NCBI GenBank assembly: GCA_913774665.1
Contig: CAJYHN010000004.1
Span: forward strand, 1-64,000
From: an uncultured Microbacterium sp.
GTDB lineage: Bacteria > Actinomycetota > Actinomycetes > Actinomycetales > Microbacteriaceae
Reading direction: 5' to 3'
Length of the DNA: 64,000 nt
The notes under the pieces are model-generated. The model saw only the letters and a program-made list of their open reading frames with translations. It had not been told where the DNA came from and ran no database searches. A program made the translations under genes and the position numbers. Position 1 is the first letter of the stretch. Every line of letters starts with the position of its first letter. Shown here piece after piece: positions 8,629 to 18,075 of the stretch.

Positions 8629-9743
8629 CCACGGTCCCCAATGAGCCTCCCGTGTCTGTCGACCCTCCCGGCGTCGACCCCGACCATCCTTTGACGAGCA
8701 TCCGGCGCTCCATTCCGCGCGACTGGGACGACCAGGTAGACCTCTTCGCGATCGTCAAGCTCGACAGCGGCGGCTTCGTGCGCGGGTGGAACCTCGGGGC
8801 GGAACGCATCAAGGGGTACAGCGAGGACCAGATCCTCGGTTCGCACTTCTCGCGCTTCTACCGCGAAGAGGATCGACGACGCGGCAAGCCCGACCAACTG
8901 CTCGCGGCCGCCCAACGCGACGGCCACGTCGAGGACACCGGCTGGCGCGTGCGCAGCGACGGCTCGGAATTCTGGGCACGGGTGACGATCTCGGCCATCC
9001 GCACCGACCAGGGCCAGGTCGTCGGCTTCGTCAAGATCGTGCGCGATCTGACGACGGAGAAGCACGAAGCCGACGAGCGTCAGGCACTGCAGCGCACATT
9101 CGCGCACGACCTGCTCTCGCCGGTCACAGCTCTGCGCGGCTACCTCGATCTGATCGGCGAGGAACTGCCCCCCGGTCACCGCCTCCTGCGCCTCGCCGGT
9201 GAGGCGAGCGACCACATCGTCGCCATGGCCCAGGCCCTCATGGCCGACGTCAACACCGCCACCGAGCGGGGACGGCGGCGCGCGAGTCTCGATCTCATCG
9301 CCCGCGGAGCCGTCTCACTCGTCCTGCCGGGCGATGCGCCCGGTCGCGTCGTGTTCGGACAGATGGATGCCGTTCCCGTCTGGGCCGACGTGCTCGGGCT
9401 CCGCCGCGCGATCGCCAACGTGCTCGAGAACGCCGCGAAGTACTCCGACGACCTCATCGAGATCGACGTCTTCGAAACCGACGAGGGCGCCGTGGTGCGC
9501 GTGCGCGATCGAGGTCGTGGCATCCATCCCGACGATCTCGCCTCGATCACGCAGGAGGGCAACCGAGGCCGGTTCGCGGACGCCGGCGACGGCGGACGAG
9601 GGATCGGGCTCGCGAGCGTGCAGCACATCGTGGGTGCACACGGCGGAACCGTGCGCATCACGAGCGCACCGGGCGAGGGCACGAGTGTCTCACTCATGAT
9701 CCCCCGCGCCGATGACGAGGGGGACCCGGCTCCCGTCGAGTGA
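8625..9743 (+). CDS. PAS-domain sensor histidine kinase (orphan, soluble)
   Basis: 372 residues without membrane segments. Residues about 40-150 form a PAS domain (GFVRGWNLGAERIKGYSEDQ, then a PAC-type end GQVVGFVKIVRDLTTEKHEA). The dimerisation helix has the phospho-acceptor in FAHDLLSP (His near 161); N box NVLENAAKYS, G1 DRGRGI and G2 GRGIGL complete the ATPase domain. The PAS domain likely senses redox state, light or a small cytoplasmic ligand. No response regulator is adjacent, so its partner is encoded elsewhere. Confidence 0.9.
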   Translation: MTTVPNEPPVSVDPPGVDPDHPLTSIRRSIPRDWDDQVDLFAIVKLDSGGFVRGWNLGAERIKGYSEDQILGSHFSRFYREEDRRRGKPDQLLAAAQRDGHVEDTGWRVRSDGSEFWARVTISAIRTDQGQVVGFVKIVRDLTTEKHEADERQALQRTFAHDLLSPVTALRGYLDLIGEELPPGHRLLRLAGEASDHIVAMAQALMADVNTATERGRRRASLDLIARGAVSLVLPGDAPGRVVFGQMDAVPVWADVLGLRRAIANVLENAAKYSDDLIEIDVFETDEGAVVRVRDRGRGIHPDDLASITQEGNRGRFADAGDGGRGIGLASVQHIVGAHGGTVRITSAPGEGTSVSLMIPRADDEGDPAPVE

Positions 9744-9756
9744 GCCCGGTCTCGCC

Positions 9757-10335
9757 TCAGGAGCCCGAGACGGACAGCTCCGCGCCCTCAGCCTCGATCT
9801 CGGCCAGGGCCGCCGCGCTGGACTCGGGATGCACGCCCGCGACCAGGTCGGTGAGAACGCGCACGCGGCGTCCCGCGCCGAGCGCATCGAGGGCGGACGC
9901 TCGCACGCAGTAGTCGGTCGCGATGCCCACCACGTCGATGTCCCGGATGCCGTGGACCTCGAGCAGGTGCGCCGCGGTCTCGCCCGCGTCGGTGACGCCC
10001 TCGAACAGGGAGTAGGCGGGCTTGCCCTGCCCCTTCTTGAGGTGGTGCGTCACCCGCGAGGTGTCGAAGACCTCGTCGTACTCGGCACCGAACGTGCCGC
10101 CCACGCAGTGCACCGGCCACGTGTCGACGTAGTCGGGACTGTCCGAGAAGTGGCCGCCGTTGTCGTCGTCGCCGTGATGCCAGTCCCGCGACGCGACGAT
10201 GAGCGCGTACTCGTCGGCGCGCGCGGCGAGGTACCGAGAGATGCGTTCAGCGACCGCGTCACCGCCCGCGACGCCCAGGGCGCCGTGCTCGGTGAAGTCG
10301 TTCTGGACATCGACGATGAACAGGGCGCGCGTCAT
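9757..10335 (-). CDS. pncA: Nicotinamidase/pyrazinamidase (isochorismatase fold)
   Basis: 192 residues. The catalytic triad is visible as Asp9 (FIVDVQNDF), Lys101 (KKGQGKPAYS) and Cys143 (ATDYCVRAS); the metal-site motif RDWHH is at 50-54. This is the arrangement of PncA, which hydrolyses nicotinamide to nicotinate in the NAD salvage pathway. Its GTG/ATG start overlaps the end of the upstream MMPL gene by 4 bp, so the two are translated together, a surprising pairing for a housekeeping salvage enzyme. Confidence 0.9.
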   Translation of the reverse strand: MTRALFIVDVQNDFTEHGALGVAGGDAVAERISRYLAARADEYALIVASRDWHHGDDDNGGHFSDSPDYVDTWPVHCVGGTFGAEYDEVFDTSRVTHHLKKGQGKPAYSLFEGVTDAGETAAHLLEVHGIRDIDVVGIATDYCVRASALDALGAGRRVRVLTDLVAGVHPESSAAALAEIEAEGAELSVSGS

Positions 10336-12587
10336 GCGTCGAGCCTACGCTCCGCGGCATCCGCCCGCCCGAGCTTCGAGGGCCACCAGATGCGCCGGCC
10401 GAGGTCGTACGCCAGGGCGGGCACCAGCAACGAGCGCACCACGAACGTGTCGAGCAGCACACCGAAGGCCACGATGAAGGCGATCTGCGCGAGGAAGAGG
10501 ATCGGGATGACCCCGAGAGCCGCGAACGTCGACGCCAGCACGAGCCCCGCCGAGGTGATCACCCCGCCCGTGGCGACGAGGCCACGCAGGATCCCCGCAC
10601 GCGTGCCGTGCGCGAGAGACTCCTCCCGCACCCTCGACATCAGGAAGATGTTGTAGTCCACGCCCAGGGCGACGAGGAAGACGAAGCCGTACAGCGGCAC
10701 CGCCGGGTCCGCGCCCGGGAAGCCCAGGATGCCGTCGAACACCAGGGCGCTGACGCCCAGCGCCGCACCGAACGACACGATGACGGTCCCGATGAGGATG
10801 AGAGGGGCCACGATCGAGCGCAGCAGCGCCATCAGGATCAGCAGGATGACGGTGAGCACGATCGGGATGATGAGCGTCCGGTCACGGATCGAGGTGTCGA
10901 TCGAGTCGATGTCGGTGGCGGTGACACCGCCCACCAGGGCGGTGCCCTCGCCGAGTTCGGCCGTGAGGTCGGCGCGAAGCTGACGGACGGTCGCGTCCGC
11001 AGCCGGCGAATCGGCCGTGTCCGCCAGGGTCGCGGCCAGCAGGACGTCCCCGTCGGCGACGGTCGGGGCGGGCGCCGGCGTCCCGGGCGCACCGAACGCC
11101 GTCGTCCGAAGAGCGCCGTCGGACACGCTCACCGGCGACTGCCCACCGGGAGCGTCGGCACTGAGCACAGCGACCGCGTCGACTCCCGAGGCGCTCTGAA
11201 GGACGGTCGCCGCCCGAGCGACGTCCTGTTCGGAGACGAGGACGTACGCCGGGCTGCCCGAGCCGCCCGGGAAGTGCTCGGCGAGGGCGGCTTGACCGTC
11301 GCGCGCCTCGGACGCCCCCAGAACGAGGTCGCTCGCGGGCACGCCGTCGGCGCGCAGCTGGGTGACGCCGACGCACGCGGCGAGGAGGACGAGCGTGCAC
11401 ACGATCCAGATCGGCCGGGCCCGGCGCGCGACGAAACGCGCCTGGCGCGGCCAGAGCCCCTTCGCGGGCTGCGTGAGGTCGGCCGGCAGGACCGACTGAC
11501 CGGGCTTGGGCAGGAACGGCCAGAACGCCGCGCGGCCGACCAGCGCCAGCAGAGCGGGAAGGAAGGTCAGCGCAGACAGGACGGCGAACGCGATCCCGAT
11601 CGACGCGATGGGCCCGAGGGCGCGGTTGCTCGCCAGATCGGACAGCAATAGGCAGAGGAGCCCGGCGATCACGGTGCCACCCGAAGCCAGGATGGGCTCG
11701 AACGCTCCCTTCCACGCCCGGACCGTGGCATCCCACCGCTGACGACCCTCGCCGATGGCCTCGCGGAAGCGCGCGACGTACAGGAGGGCGTAGTCGGTGG
11801 CCGCGCCGATGACGAGGATGAAGAGGATCCCCTGCACCTGACCGTTGAGGACCACGATGCCGGCGAAAGCGAGCCACCACACGGTCAGCAGAGCCACGCA
11901 GAGGGCGAAGACCGAGGTCAACAGCACCAGGATCGGCAGCAGCGGTGAGCGATACACGATCACGAGGATGACGAAGACGGCCAGCAGCGCGACGATCAGC
12001 AGAAGGCCGTCGATGCCGAGGAAGCCCTTCACGAGATCGGCGGTGAACCCTGCCGGACCCGTGACCCACGCCTCCACGCCCGCCGGGACGTCGGCGGACA
12101 CCCTCTCGCGCACCTGCTCGACGACGTCGCGCACCTCACCGGAGCTGTCGATGGGCACGAAGATCTGCGCGGCCTGGCCGTCGTCCGAGACCACGGGAGG
12201 CGACGCCTCACCCGAGATGCCGTCGACGACGGCGAGATCCGTCGCAAGGGTCTGCAGCGCGGCCACCTGCGCATCGCTGAGCGCTGAACCGTCGGCGGTC
12301 GAGGCGACCACGATGGCGGGGATCGTGTCGCTCCCGGTGAAGTCGGTCAGGCGCTCGCTCACGCGCGTCGCGTCGGCCGACTGCGGCAGGAATGAGGACT
12401 GGTCGTTCGTCGCGACCTCGTCGACCTTTCCGAAGAAGGGACCGCCGATCGAGCCGCCCACGACCCAGAGCAGAACGAGCAGGCTCGGGATGCCGATCCT
12501 CAGCCACCGTGAGACGCGCGGGGCGTCCGTCGATCGGCGGGTGCGTCCGCGGGAAGAGCGGCGAGTGGGTGCAGGCGAAGCGGGCAT
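10332..12587 (-). CDS. MMPL-family RND transporter
   Basis: 751 residues with the RND/MMPL layout: helix 1, a large extracytoplasmic loop, helices 2-6 (GAATDYALLYVARFREAIGE in the first half), a second extracytoplasmic loop and a C-terminal helix set repeating the motif (VALGVDYNIFLMSRVREESL). The GAATDYALL and LGVDYNIFL Asp residues are the proton-relay positions. Members export lipids or small hydrophobic compounds using the proton gradient. The upstream dyad overlapping the likely -10 box suggests tight repression. The start is probably leaderless. Confidence 0.92.
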   Translation of the reverse strand: MPASPAPTRRSSRGRTRRSTDAPRVSRWLRIGIPSLLVLLWVVGGSIGGPFFGKVDEVATNDQSSFLPQSADATRVSERLTDFTGSDTIPAIVVASTADGSALSDAQVAALQTLATDLAVVDGISGEASPPVVSDDGQAAQIFVPIDSSGEVRDVVEQVRERVSADVPAGVEAWVTGPAGFTADLVKGFLGIDGLLLIVALLAVFVILVIVYRSPLLPILVLLTSVFALCVALLTVWWLAFAGIVVLNGQVQGILFILVIGAATDYALLYVARFREAIGEGRQRWDATVRAWKGAFEPILASGGTVIAGLLCLLLSDLASNRALGPIASIGIAFAVLSALTFLPALLALVGRAAFWPFLPKPGQSVLPADLTQPAKGLWPRQARFVARRARPIWIVCTLVLLAACVGVTQLRADGVPASDLVLGASEARDGQAALAEHFPGGSGSPAYVLVSEQDVARAATVLQSASGVDAVAVLSADAPGGQSPVSVSDGALRTTAFGAPGTPAPAPTVADGDVLLAATLADTADSPAADATVRQLRADLTAELGEGTALVGGVTATDIDSIDTSIRDRTLIIPIVLTVILLILMALLRSIVAPLILIGTVIVSFGAALGVSALVFDGILGFPGADPAVPLYGFVFLVALGVDYNIFLMSRVREESLAHGTRAGILRGLVATGGVITSAGLVLASTFAALGVIPILFLAQIAFIVAFGVLLDTFVVRSLLVPALAYDLGRRIWWPSKLGRADAAERRLDA

Positions 12588-12611
12588 ATAGCTAGCTTAT
12601 CTAGCGATATG
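12588..12611. promoter_or_regulatory. AT-rich dyad operator at the MMPL promoter
   Basis: The near-palindrome ATAT-CG-CTAG-ATAAG-CTAG-CT-ATAT (read on the minus strand) ends at the MMPL start codon and contains a TAAGCT -10-like hexamer 6 nt before the ATG. It stands out from the 70% GC surroundings. It resembles sites bound by small repressors of the MarR/PadR/TetR type, but no such gene is next to it. Confidence 0.6.
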
Positions 12612-12628
12612 CGTCTTGCGCCAGTCCG

Positions 12629-13066
12629 TCACCCGCGCGCGAAGAGCACGACGATGGACACGACGAAGGCCGCCGCACCCAGAGTCAGCACGCCGGCCGC
12701 CAGCAGAGAGACGAAACGCACCAGCGGAGAAGAGCGCGTCAGCCGCATGCGATCGACACGACCCCGGCGATAGAAGATGTCGGCCATGTCGGCCGCCCCG
12801 ATCTTCGCGTCGTCGTGGGGGGACAGCGGAGCCTCGTTCACTCCCCCGTCGGCGTCGAACCACCTCACCACGCGGCCGTCGTCGACATGCTCGACCACGG
12901 CGCGAGTCGGCAGCCACGTACCGTCGGCCAGGAGCAGGAAGACCGCGACGAAGGCGAGCAGAAGACCGCCACCCAGACCCACCCACGTGAAGATCTCGAT
13001 GACGGCATCGAGGGCGTTCGACACGGGGGCTCCAGCAGGGTTCGACGGGCGGAGGACAGCCGTCAC
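12629..13066 (-). CDS. Membrane protein, unknown function
   Basis: 145 residues with one N-terminal helix (FTWVGLGGGLLLAFVAVFLL), a central polar domain of about 60 residues that may be cytoplasmic (TRAVVEHVDDGRVVRWFDAD), and a C-terminal hydrophobic region (residues about 117-143). A GTG at 13024 is an alternative start that would remove 14 residues. It lies downstream of a second unknown membrane protein on the same strand. I recognise no family. Confidence 0.65.
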   Translation of the reverse strand: MTAVLRPSNPAGAPVSNALDAVIEIFTWVGLGGGLLLAFVAVFLLLADGTWLPTRAVVEHVDDGRVVRWFDADGGVNEAPLSPHDDAKIGAADMADIFYRRGRVDRMRLTRSSPLVRFVSLLAAGVLTLGAAAFVVSIVVLFARG

Positions 13067-13093
13067 GCGGACGCGGAACGAGGCGGGTTCAGC

Positions 13094-13624
13094 CTATCGG
13101 GCGAGGTCGGGGCGAACCTCTCGAGCCACCGTCGCGAGTATCTCGAGCCGACGAGTCGCGCGCAACGCGATGACCAGTGGCACCGCCGCCACGACACCGA
13201 ACGAGATGTCGATGAGCTGCCAGCCGAGCGGGAGACCGCGGAGCGTCCCCGCGATGAGCGCCAGCGGAAGGATCCCCGCGCACGCGACGAGCCCCCACCG
13301 GAGGATGAACACGTTGCGAACCGGATCGCGCCAGGGGCCGATGAACGCGACGGCGATCAGCAGATGCGCGAACGCCAGCCAGTCGGTGCCGTAGGCGATG
13401 AACGGGAACGTCGCGGCCGTGGCATCCAGTCCCTCCCCCACCCGGTCGACCCAGCCGACCGCCTCCGGGGCGACGGCCGCGATCCCGAGCCCCCGCAGGA
13501 TCTGACGACCGAGGTCGAGCTCTTCGCGCAGCGGGAACGCGGTCACGCCGCTGACGGCGAGTCCCGCGATGACGATCGCGAGGCAGACCCGGATGCGACG
13601 GATGAGAGTGGTTCGTCGGTTCAT
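13094..13624 (-). CDS. Four-helix membrane protein, unknown function
   Basis: 176 residues from the ATG at 13624, beginning MNRRTTLIRRIRVCLAIVIA. Four hydrophobic segments are visible; a conserved-looking TDWLAFAHLLIAVAFIGPWR precedes WGLVACAGILPLALIAGTLR. This resembles uncharacterised actinobacterial integral membrane proteins. It may form a unit with the 145-residue membrane protein that follows 27 bp later. An upstream in-frame start at 13699 would add a non-hydrophobic extension and is less likely. Confidence 0.65.
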   Translation of the reverse strand: MNRRTTLIRRIRVCLAIVIAGLAVSGVTAFPLREELDLGRQILRGLGIAAVAPEAVGWVDRVGEGLDATAATFPFIAYGTDWLAFAHLLIAVAFIGPWRDPVRNVFILRWGLVACAGILPLALIAGTLRGLPLGWQLIDISFGVVAAVPLVIALRATRRLEILATVAREVRPDLAR

Positions 13625-13708
13625 GGCCCCCCCGTTCGACGCCGGCCCCTGGGGCGAGCGTACGACCGAGCGCGTGACTGACGCGGCCAGGTGCTCCACC
13701 GACGAAGA

Positions 13709-13743
13709 AAGGCCCCCACCCGGTGGAAGCGGGTGAGGGCCTT
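13709..13743 (-). terminator. Terminator of tRNA-Thr
   Basis: A 14-bp stem with one mismatch (AAGGCCCCCACCCG / CGGGTGAGGGCCTT) and a short loop immediately follows the tRNA on the minus strand, with a TTTCTTC tract after it. Confidence 0.8.
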
Positions 13744-13746
13744 CGG

Positions 13747-13819
13747 AGCCGCCTAAGGGAATCGAACCCTTGACCTATTCATTACGAGTGAATCGCTCTG
13801 CCGTCTGAGCTAAGGCGGC
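13747..13819 (-). tRNA. tRNA-Thr (anticodon CGU)
   Basis: 73 nt folding as a full cloverleaf: acceptor GCCGCCU/AGGCGGC, D arm AGCUC...GAGC, anticodon stem AUUCA/UGAAU around loop CUCGUAA, T arm AAGGG-UUCGAUU-CCCUU. Anticodon CGU reads ACG (Thr). CCA is not encoded. Confidence 0.97.
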
Positions 13820-13824
13820 ATGTG

Positions 13825-13869
13825 CGCGCTGGAGCGTGCACGATCATCGATCTTACATGCTCCAGCGCG
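13825..13869. repeat. Inverted repeat between tRNA-Thr and deoC
   Basis: CGCGCTGGAGC and its exact complement GCTCCAGCGCG are separated by 23 bp that are noticeably AT-rich. It may terminate deoC transcription or belong to the tRNA promoter region; the loop is long for a terminator. Confidence 0.55.
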
Positions 13870-13882
13870 TGCTCAGGTACGC

Positions 13883-14554
13883 TCAGTAGTCGCCGGCGGC
13901 GGTGCGGTCCGCGAGGATGTCACGACTCGACGACAACCCCAGACGCGTGGCGCCCGCGGCGATCATCTCTTCGGCGGCCGCGCGGGTACGCACTCCCCCG
14001 GATGCCTTGACCTCGGCGCGGTCGCCGACCGTGCGCTTCATCAGCTCGACCGCGTGGACGCTCGCGCCACCGGCGGGGTGGAAACCGGTCGACGTCTTGA
14101 CGAAATCGGCGCCCGCGTTCACCGCCGCCTCGCAGACGGCGACGATGGCCTCGTCGTTCAGCGCGGCGGACTCGATGATGACCTTGAGAACGGTCGGCGC
14201 GGGGGCCGCGGCCCGCACGGCGCGGATCTCGGACTCGACGAGGTCGTAGCGACCCTCGATCGCGGCGCCCACATCGATGACCATGTCGATCTCGTCGGCA
14301 CCCTGCGCGACCGACAGGGCGGCCTCGGCGGCCTTGACCTCGGCGTGGTGCTTTCCGCTCGGGAAGCCGCACACGACGGCGAGCTTGAGCCCGTCCGGCA
14401 GCTGCACCGGCAGGAACGACGGCGAGATGCACACGCTGTAGGTGCCGAGCTCGGCGCCTTCGGCGATGAGGCGCTCGACGTCGGCGCGGGTGGCCTCGGG
14501 CTTGAGCAGTGTGTGGTCGATGTAGGTCGCCAGGTCGGCGATGGGCGCGGTCAT
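13883..14554 (-). CDS. deoC: Deoxyribose-phosphate aldolase
   Basis: 223 residues, typical DeoC length. It begins with the [10 protein letters not shown] signature; the Schiff-base Lys153 is in FVKTSTGF, and Asp/Lys of [10 protein letters not shown] and [11 protein letters not shown] complete the active site. It cleaves 2-deoxyribose-5-phosphate to glyceraldehyde-3-phosphate and acetaldehyde in deoxynucleoside catabolism. It is flanked by the tRNA-Thr gene and a lipoprotein hydrolase and has no other deo genes nearby. Confidence 0.95.
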   Translation of the reverse strand: MTAPIADLATYIDHTLLKPEATRADVERLIAEGAELGTYSVCISPSFLPVQLPDGLKLAVVCGFPSGKHHAEVKAAEAALSVAQGADEIDMVIDVGAAIEGRYDLVESEIRAVRAAAPAPTVLKVIIESAALNDEAIVAVCEAAVNAGADFVKTSTGFHPAGGASVHAVELMKRTVGDRAEVKASGGVRTRAAAEEMIAAGATRLGLSSSRDILADRTAAGDY

Positions 14555-14615
14555 GGGGGTCTCCTCGGGGTATGACGTCTTCAGCCTAGGTGCGCACGCG
14601 GCCGGGCGCGGGGCG

Positions 14616-16157
14616 CTACTCGCAGCGCAGCCCCTCGGCGGGCACGGTGCCGTCGACCAGGTAATCGTCGACGGCCGAGTTCACGCAGTCGTTGCCCTTG
14701 TTGTAGGCGAGGTGCCCCTCGCCCACGTAGGTCACGAGCACGCCCTGCGACAGCTGACCGGCGAGGGCCTGCGCCTCGGTGTACGGCGTCGCCGGATCAC
14801 CCGTCGTGCCCAACACCACGATGGGCGGCGAGCCGGGGGCGGTGATCGCCTGGCGCGTGCCCGTCGGCGGGGCGGGCCACGCGGCGCACGCATCGGGGCC
14901 CAGCCAGTAGGGGGCGACCACCGGCGCCTTCTGCTGGAGCTCTTTCTCGATCTGCGGGTTGTCTTCGTCGCCCTCGTCGGGATAGTCGACGCAGTTGTAC
15001 GCGCGCAGCGCCTGCATCGTGTTGTCCTGGTACTGACCGCCGACACGACCGTTGTAGAAGTCCGCGAGTTGGAAGGCGACCGAAGCATCGCCGTTCTGCA
15101 CCCCCGCGAGGGCCATGCGCAGATACGGCCAGTTCTGGTCGCTGTACAGTGCCGCCACGATCGAGGTCACGAAGGTGTCCGCGCCGAGCCGCCTTCCGTC
15201 GGGGCCCGTCAGCGGGCGGGCGTCGACACGCTTCAGCAGCGACGACAGATCGTTCATCGCGTCATCGACGGACCCGGTGAACGGGCAGTCCGAACTCGTC
15301 AGGCAGTCCGCCATGAAGGCGCGCAGGGCGTTCTCGAACCCCACCGCCTGGGCGATACCGCTCGCGCTGCTCGGCAGGCTGGGGTCGATCCCCCCGTCCA
15401 GGACCATGCGCCCGACGCGATCGGGGAAGAGCCCCGCGTACGTCGTGCCGAGGAACGACCCGTACGAGAAGCCGAGGTAGTTCAGCTTCTTGTCGCCCAG
15501 GACGGCGCGCAGGAGATCCATGTCGCGCGCGGCGTTCTCGGTCGAGACGTAGGGAAGGATGCCGTCGCTGTTGGCCTGACACGCCTGCGCGAAGTCGGCC
15601 TGGCGCTTCTCGAGCGCCGCGTTCCACTCGTCGCTGCCGCGCGTCCCCGGAGGGATGTCGTAGAGGAACGAGTCCATGCCCGCCGCGTCGTAGCAGGTGA
15701 CCGGTGCCGACTGGCCCACCCCGCGCGGATCGAAGCCGATGATGTCGTACGTCTTCGTCAGCGTCTCGTCGGCCACGAGTGACAGGGAGTCGCGCACGGT
15801 GGACACACCGCTCACACCGGGACCACCGGGGTTCGTCAGCAGAGAGCCGAGCGGCTGGCCCGACGTCGCCCGATGCCGGATCACCGACAGAGTGAGGTCG
15901 CCGGCCGACGGATCGGAGTAGTCGCGGGGGGCGGTGACCGTCGTGCAATCGAAACCGACCGAGCCGCAGTCGGTCCAGGTGAGCGTCTGGCCGTAATACG
16001 GCAGGAGCGACGCGTCGATGCCCTCGGTCTGCGGCGCCAGGGAGGGGCCGACCGCGGGAGCCAAGGGAGGGATCTGGGCGTACAGACAGCCCGACAGGGC
16101 GACGGCGAGACCCGCGACGCCCGCGATGACGGCCGCGAGACGGCGACGGACGCTCAC
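14616..16157 (-). CDS. Lipoprotein TAP-type alpha/beta hydrolase (tripeptidyl aminopeptidase-like)
   Basis: 513 residues from the GTG at 16157. A signal peptide ends in the lipobox LSGC, so the protein should be anchored to the outer face of the membrane. The alpha/beta-hydrolase core has the nucleophile elbow GFSYGS, and the C-terminal TAP-like domain supplies the acid (GDPATP) and His (GEGHLAY). Related enzymes cleave short peptides from N-termini. The start overlaps the holB stop as GTGA, which rules out longer upstream starts and places it last in the topA-tmk-holB operon. Confidence 0.88.
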   Translation of the reverse strand: MSVRRRLAAVIAGVAGLAVALSGCLYAQIPPLAPAVGPSLAPQTEGIDASLLPYYGQTLTWTDCGSVGFDCTTVTAPRDYSDPSAGDLTLSVIRHRATSGQPLGSLLTNPGGPGVSGVSTVRDSLSLVADETLTKTYDIIGFDPRGVGQSAPVTCYDAAGMDSFLYDIPPGTRGSDEWNAALEKRQADFAQACQANSDGILPYVSTENAARDMDLLRAVLGDKKLNYLGFSYGSFLGTTYAGLFPDRVGRMVLDGGIDPSLPSSASGIAQAVGFENALRAFMADCLTSSDCPFTGSVDDAMNDLSSLLKRVDARPLTGPDGRRLGADTFVTSIVAALYSDQNWPYLRMALAGVQNGDASVAFQLADFYNGRVGGQYQDNTMQALRAYNCVDYPDEGDEDNPQIEKELQQKAPVVAPYWLGPDACAAWPAPPTGTRQAITAPGSPPIVVLGTTGDPATPYTEAQALAGQLSQGVLVTYVGEGHLAYNKGNDCVNSAVDDYLVDGTVPAEGLRCE

Positions 16158-17332
16158 GGAGCCGATCCGTTGGCGACGGTGATCATGAGACTCTCCAGCG
16201 CCAGCAGCGGGGCGGCGTTCTGCTCGAGATTGCGGCGGGTGACCGAGATGCGGTCGAGGACTTCCAGCGTTCGCGCGGGAGACCACTCCCCGGCGAGAGC
16301 GCGCAGCGCGTCGAGGCGCTCGCTGTTGACGAGGTCGCCGTCGCGGCCGTACTGGATCATCACGACGTCTCGGAAGAGCGATTGCAGGTCGGTGAGCACG
16401 CGGTCGATGCCGTCGCGCAGGCTGCGGGTCGCCCGGCGTTTCTGGTCGTCTTCGAGGGCGTTCACCTGACCGCGGACCGACGGCGGCACCGCGGCCCCCT
16501 CGGCGACGCCGAGCATGCGCAGGAGCGATCGGCGCTCTTCTTCGTCGCGGGTGGCGGTGAGGGCCTTGGCGTCATCGGTGGCCAGCCGCACGATGCGTCC
16601 GGCCACGTCGACGGCGTCGCCGATCCCGCGGACGGCGAGCACCGCCGCGAGGGTTTCGGCTCGGCGGCCGCGAGCGTCGTCGTCGGTCGCGAGTCTCTGA
16701 GCCATGCCGATGTGGCGCTGGGCGTGGCGTGCCGACTCTTCCGCGATGTCGGGGCTCACTCCCGTGCGCTCCACGATCAGGGCGGCGACGTCGGCGACCG
16801 ACGGCTCTCGCAGACGCAAGACGCGCACGCGCGAACGAATGGTCGGCAGCAGGTCGGCGTCGCTGGGTGCGCACAGCACCCAGACGGTCTTCTCGGGCGG
16901 CTCCTCGAGGGCCTTGAGCAGCACGTTCGAGGTGCGCTCGGCCATTCGGTCGGCGTCTTCGACGACGATCACGCGGTGACGACCGAGCGAGGGGGCGAAA
17001 GAGGCGCGCTCGACGAGTCGACGCGCCTCGTCGATGCGGATCACGACCTGCTCGGTGCGCAGGGCGGTGAGATCGGGGTGAGTTCGGGCGAGCACCTGCC
17101 GTTGCGCGTTCTCGTCACCCGGATCGGCGATGAGCGCCGCGGCGAACGCGTAGGCCAGGGTGGACCGCCCCGAACCGGGAGGGCCGGTGATGAGCCACGC
17201 GTGCGCGAGCGCCGCGGGATCGGATGCCGCGGCCTGCAGCGTCTGCACGGCCTCGTCCTGCCCCCACACGGCGTCCCAGGGGAACGACGCCGTACCGGCG
17301 GCGGACGCGGACGGATCGAGGGCGACGGACAT
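16154..17332 (-). CDS. holB: DNA polymerase III delta-prime subunit
   Basis: 392 residues from the ATG at 17332. The clamp-loader AAA+ domain shows VWGQDEAVQTL, Walker A GPPGSGRST (Arg for Lys, typical of ATP-inactive delta-prime), and VEDADRMAERTSNVLLKALEEPPE. The zinc-finger Cys residues found in gamma/tau subunits are absent. It loads the sliding clamp as part of the polymerase III complex. A TAGGCT -10 box ends 6 nt before this ATG and GGAG is 5 nt upstream, favouring 17332 over the in-frame start at 17362. Confidence 0.9.
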   Translation of the reverse strand: MSVALDPSASAAGTASFPWDAVWGQDEAVQTLQAAASDPAALAHAWLITGPPGSGRSTLAYAFAAALIADPGDENAQRQVLARTHPDLTALRTEQVVIRIDEARRLVERASFAPSLGRHRVIVVEDADRMAERTSNVLLKALEEPPEKTVWVLCAPSDADLLPTIRSRVRVLRLREPSVADVAALIVERTGVSPDIAEESARHAQRHIGMAQRLATDDDARGRRAETLAAVLAVRGIGDAVDVAGRIVRLATDDAKALTATRDEEERRSLLRMLGVAEGAAVPPSVRGQVNALEDDQKRRATRSLRDGIDRVLTDLQSLFRDVVMIQYGRDGDLVNSERLDALRALAGEWSPARTLEVLDRISVTRRNLEQNAAPLLALESLMITVANGSAP

Positions 17333-17400
17333 GGGCTCCAGCCTAATCGGGGGGTCGGACACGGCCGCTGGCGGTCGGCTGTGCGTCGACCGTGATCGGC

Positions 17401-18075
17401 TCAGCCGAGGCGCTCCTGCATCGCCGCGCGCACCTGTCCCGCCAGCACGTCCGGCGGGCGTGCGGCATCGAGCACGAGGAAGCGGTCGGGTTCAGCCGCG
17501 GCGAGGGTGAGGAAGCCGGCGCGCACGCGCGCGTGGAACTCGCTCTTCTCCGCCTCGAGACGGTCGAAGGGCTTGTCGTCCGCGTCGAGGCGACGGCGCG
17601 CCGCCGCGGGGTCCAGGTCGAGGAGCACGGTGAGATCCGGCAGGAGCCCGCCGGTCGCCCAGAGCGACAGGGCGCGGATGTCATCGGCATCCAGGACACG
17701 ACCGGCGCCCTGATAGGCGACCGAGGAATCGAGGTACCGATCCTGGATCACGACGTCGCCGCGCGCGATGGCGGGCTGGACGACGGTCTCGACGTGATGG
17801 GCACGGTCGGCCGCGTAGAGCAGCGCTTCGGCCCGGGCGGCGATGTGACCCCGATGGTGGAGCACGATGTCGCGGATGCGCACTCCCACCTCGGTGCCAC
17901 CGGGCTCGCGCGTGCGAACGACGTTCCGAGCGCGGGACCGCAGCCACTCCTCGAGCATCGAGGCCTGCGTGGTCTTGCCGGCGCCGTCCCCTCCTTCGAA
18001 GGTGACGAACAGGCCGGGCCCCCCGGCCGCGGACGCCCGAGGGAGAGTCAGCGGCCGGGTGCGGTCATCGGTCAC
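17401..18075 (-). CDS. tmk: Thymidylate kinase
   Basis: 224 residues. P-loop FEGGDGAGKTTQ, the DRY-like motif QDRYLDSSVAYQGAGR and a LID region with Arg residues identify dTMP kinase, which makes dTDP for DNA synthesis. The GTG start overlaps the topA stop (GTGA), so the two genes are translationally coupled. Placement with topA and holB makes a DNA-replication operon. Confidence 0.95.
   Translation of the reverse strand: MTDDRTRPLTLPRASAAGGPGLFVTFEGGDGAGKTTQASMLEEWLRSRARNVVRTREPGGTEVGVRIRDIVLHHRGHIAARAEALLYAADRAHHVETVVQPAIARGDVVIQDRYLDSSVAYQGAGRVLDADDIRALSLWATGGLLPDLTVLLDLDPAAARRRLDADDKPFDRLEAEKSEFHARVRAGFLTLAAAEPDRFLVLDAARPPDVLAGQVRAAMQERLG

Noticed and set aside
10608-11651. Long open frames antisense to the MMPL and other genes
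   Set aside because: They are a by-product of 70% GC third positions; sequences are Arg/Asp/Gly-rich without motifs and overlap recognised genes entirely.
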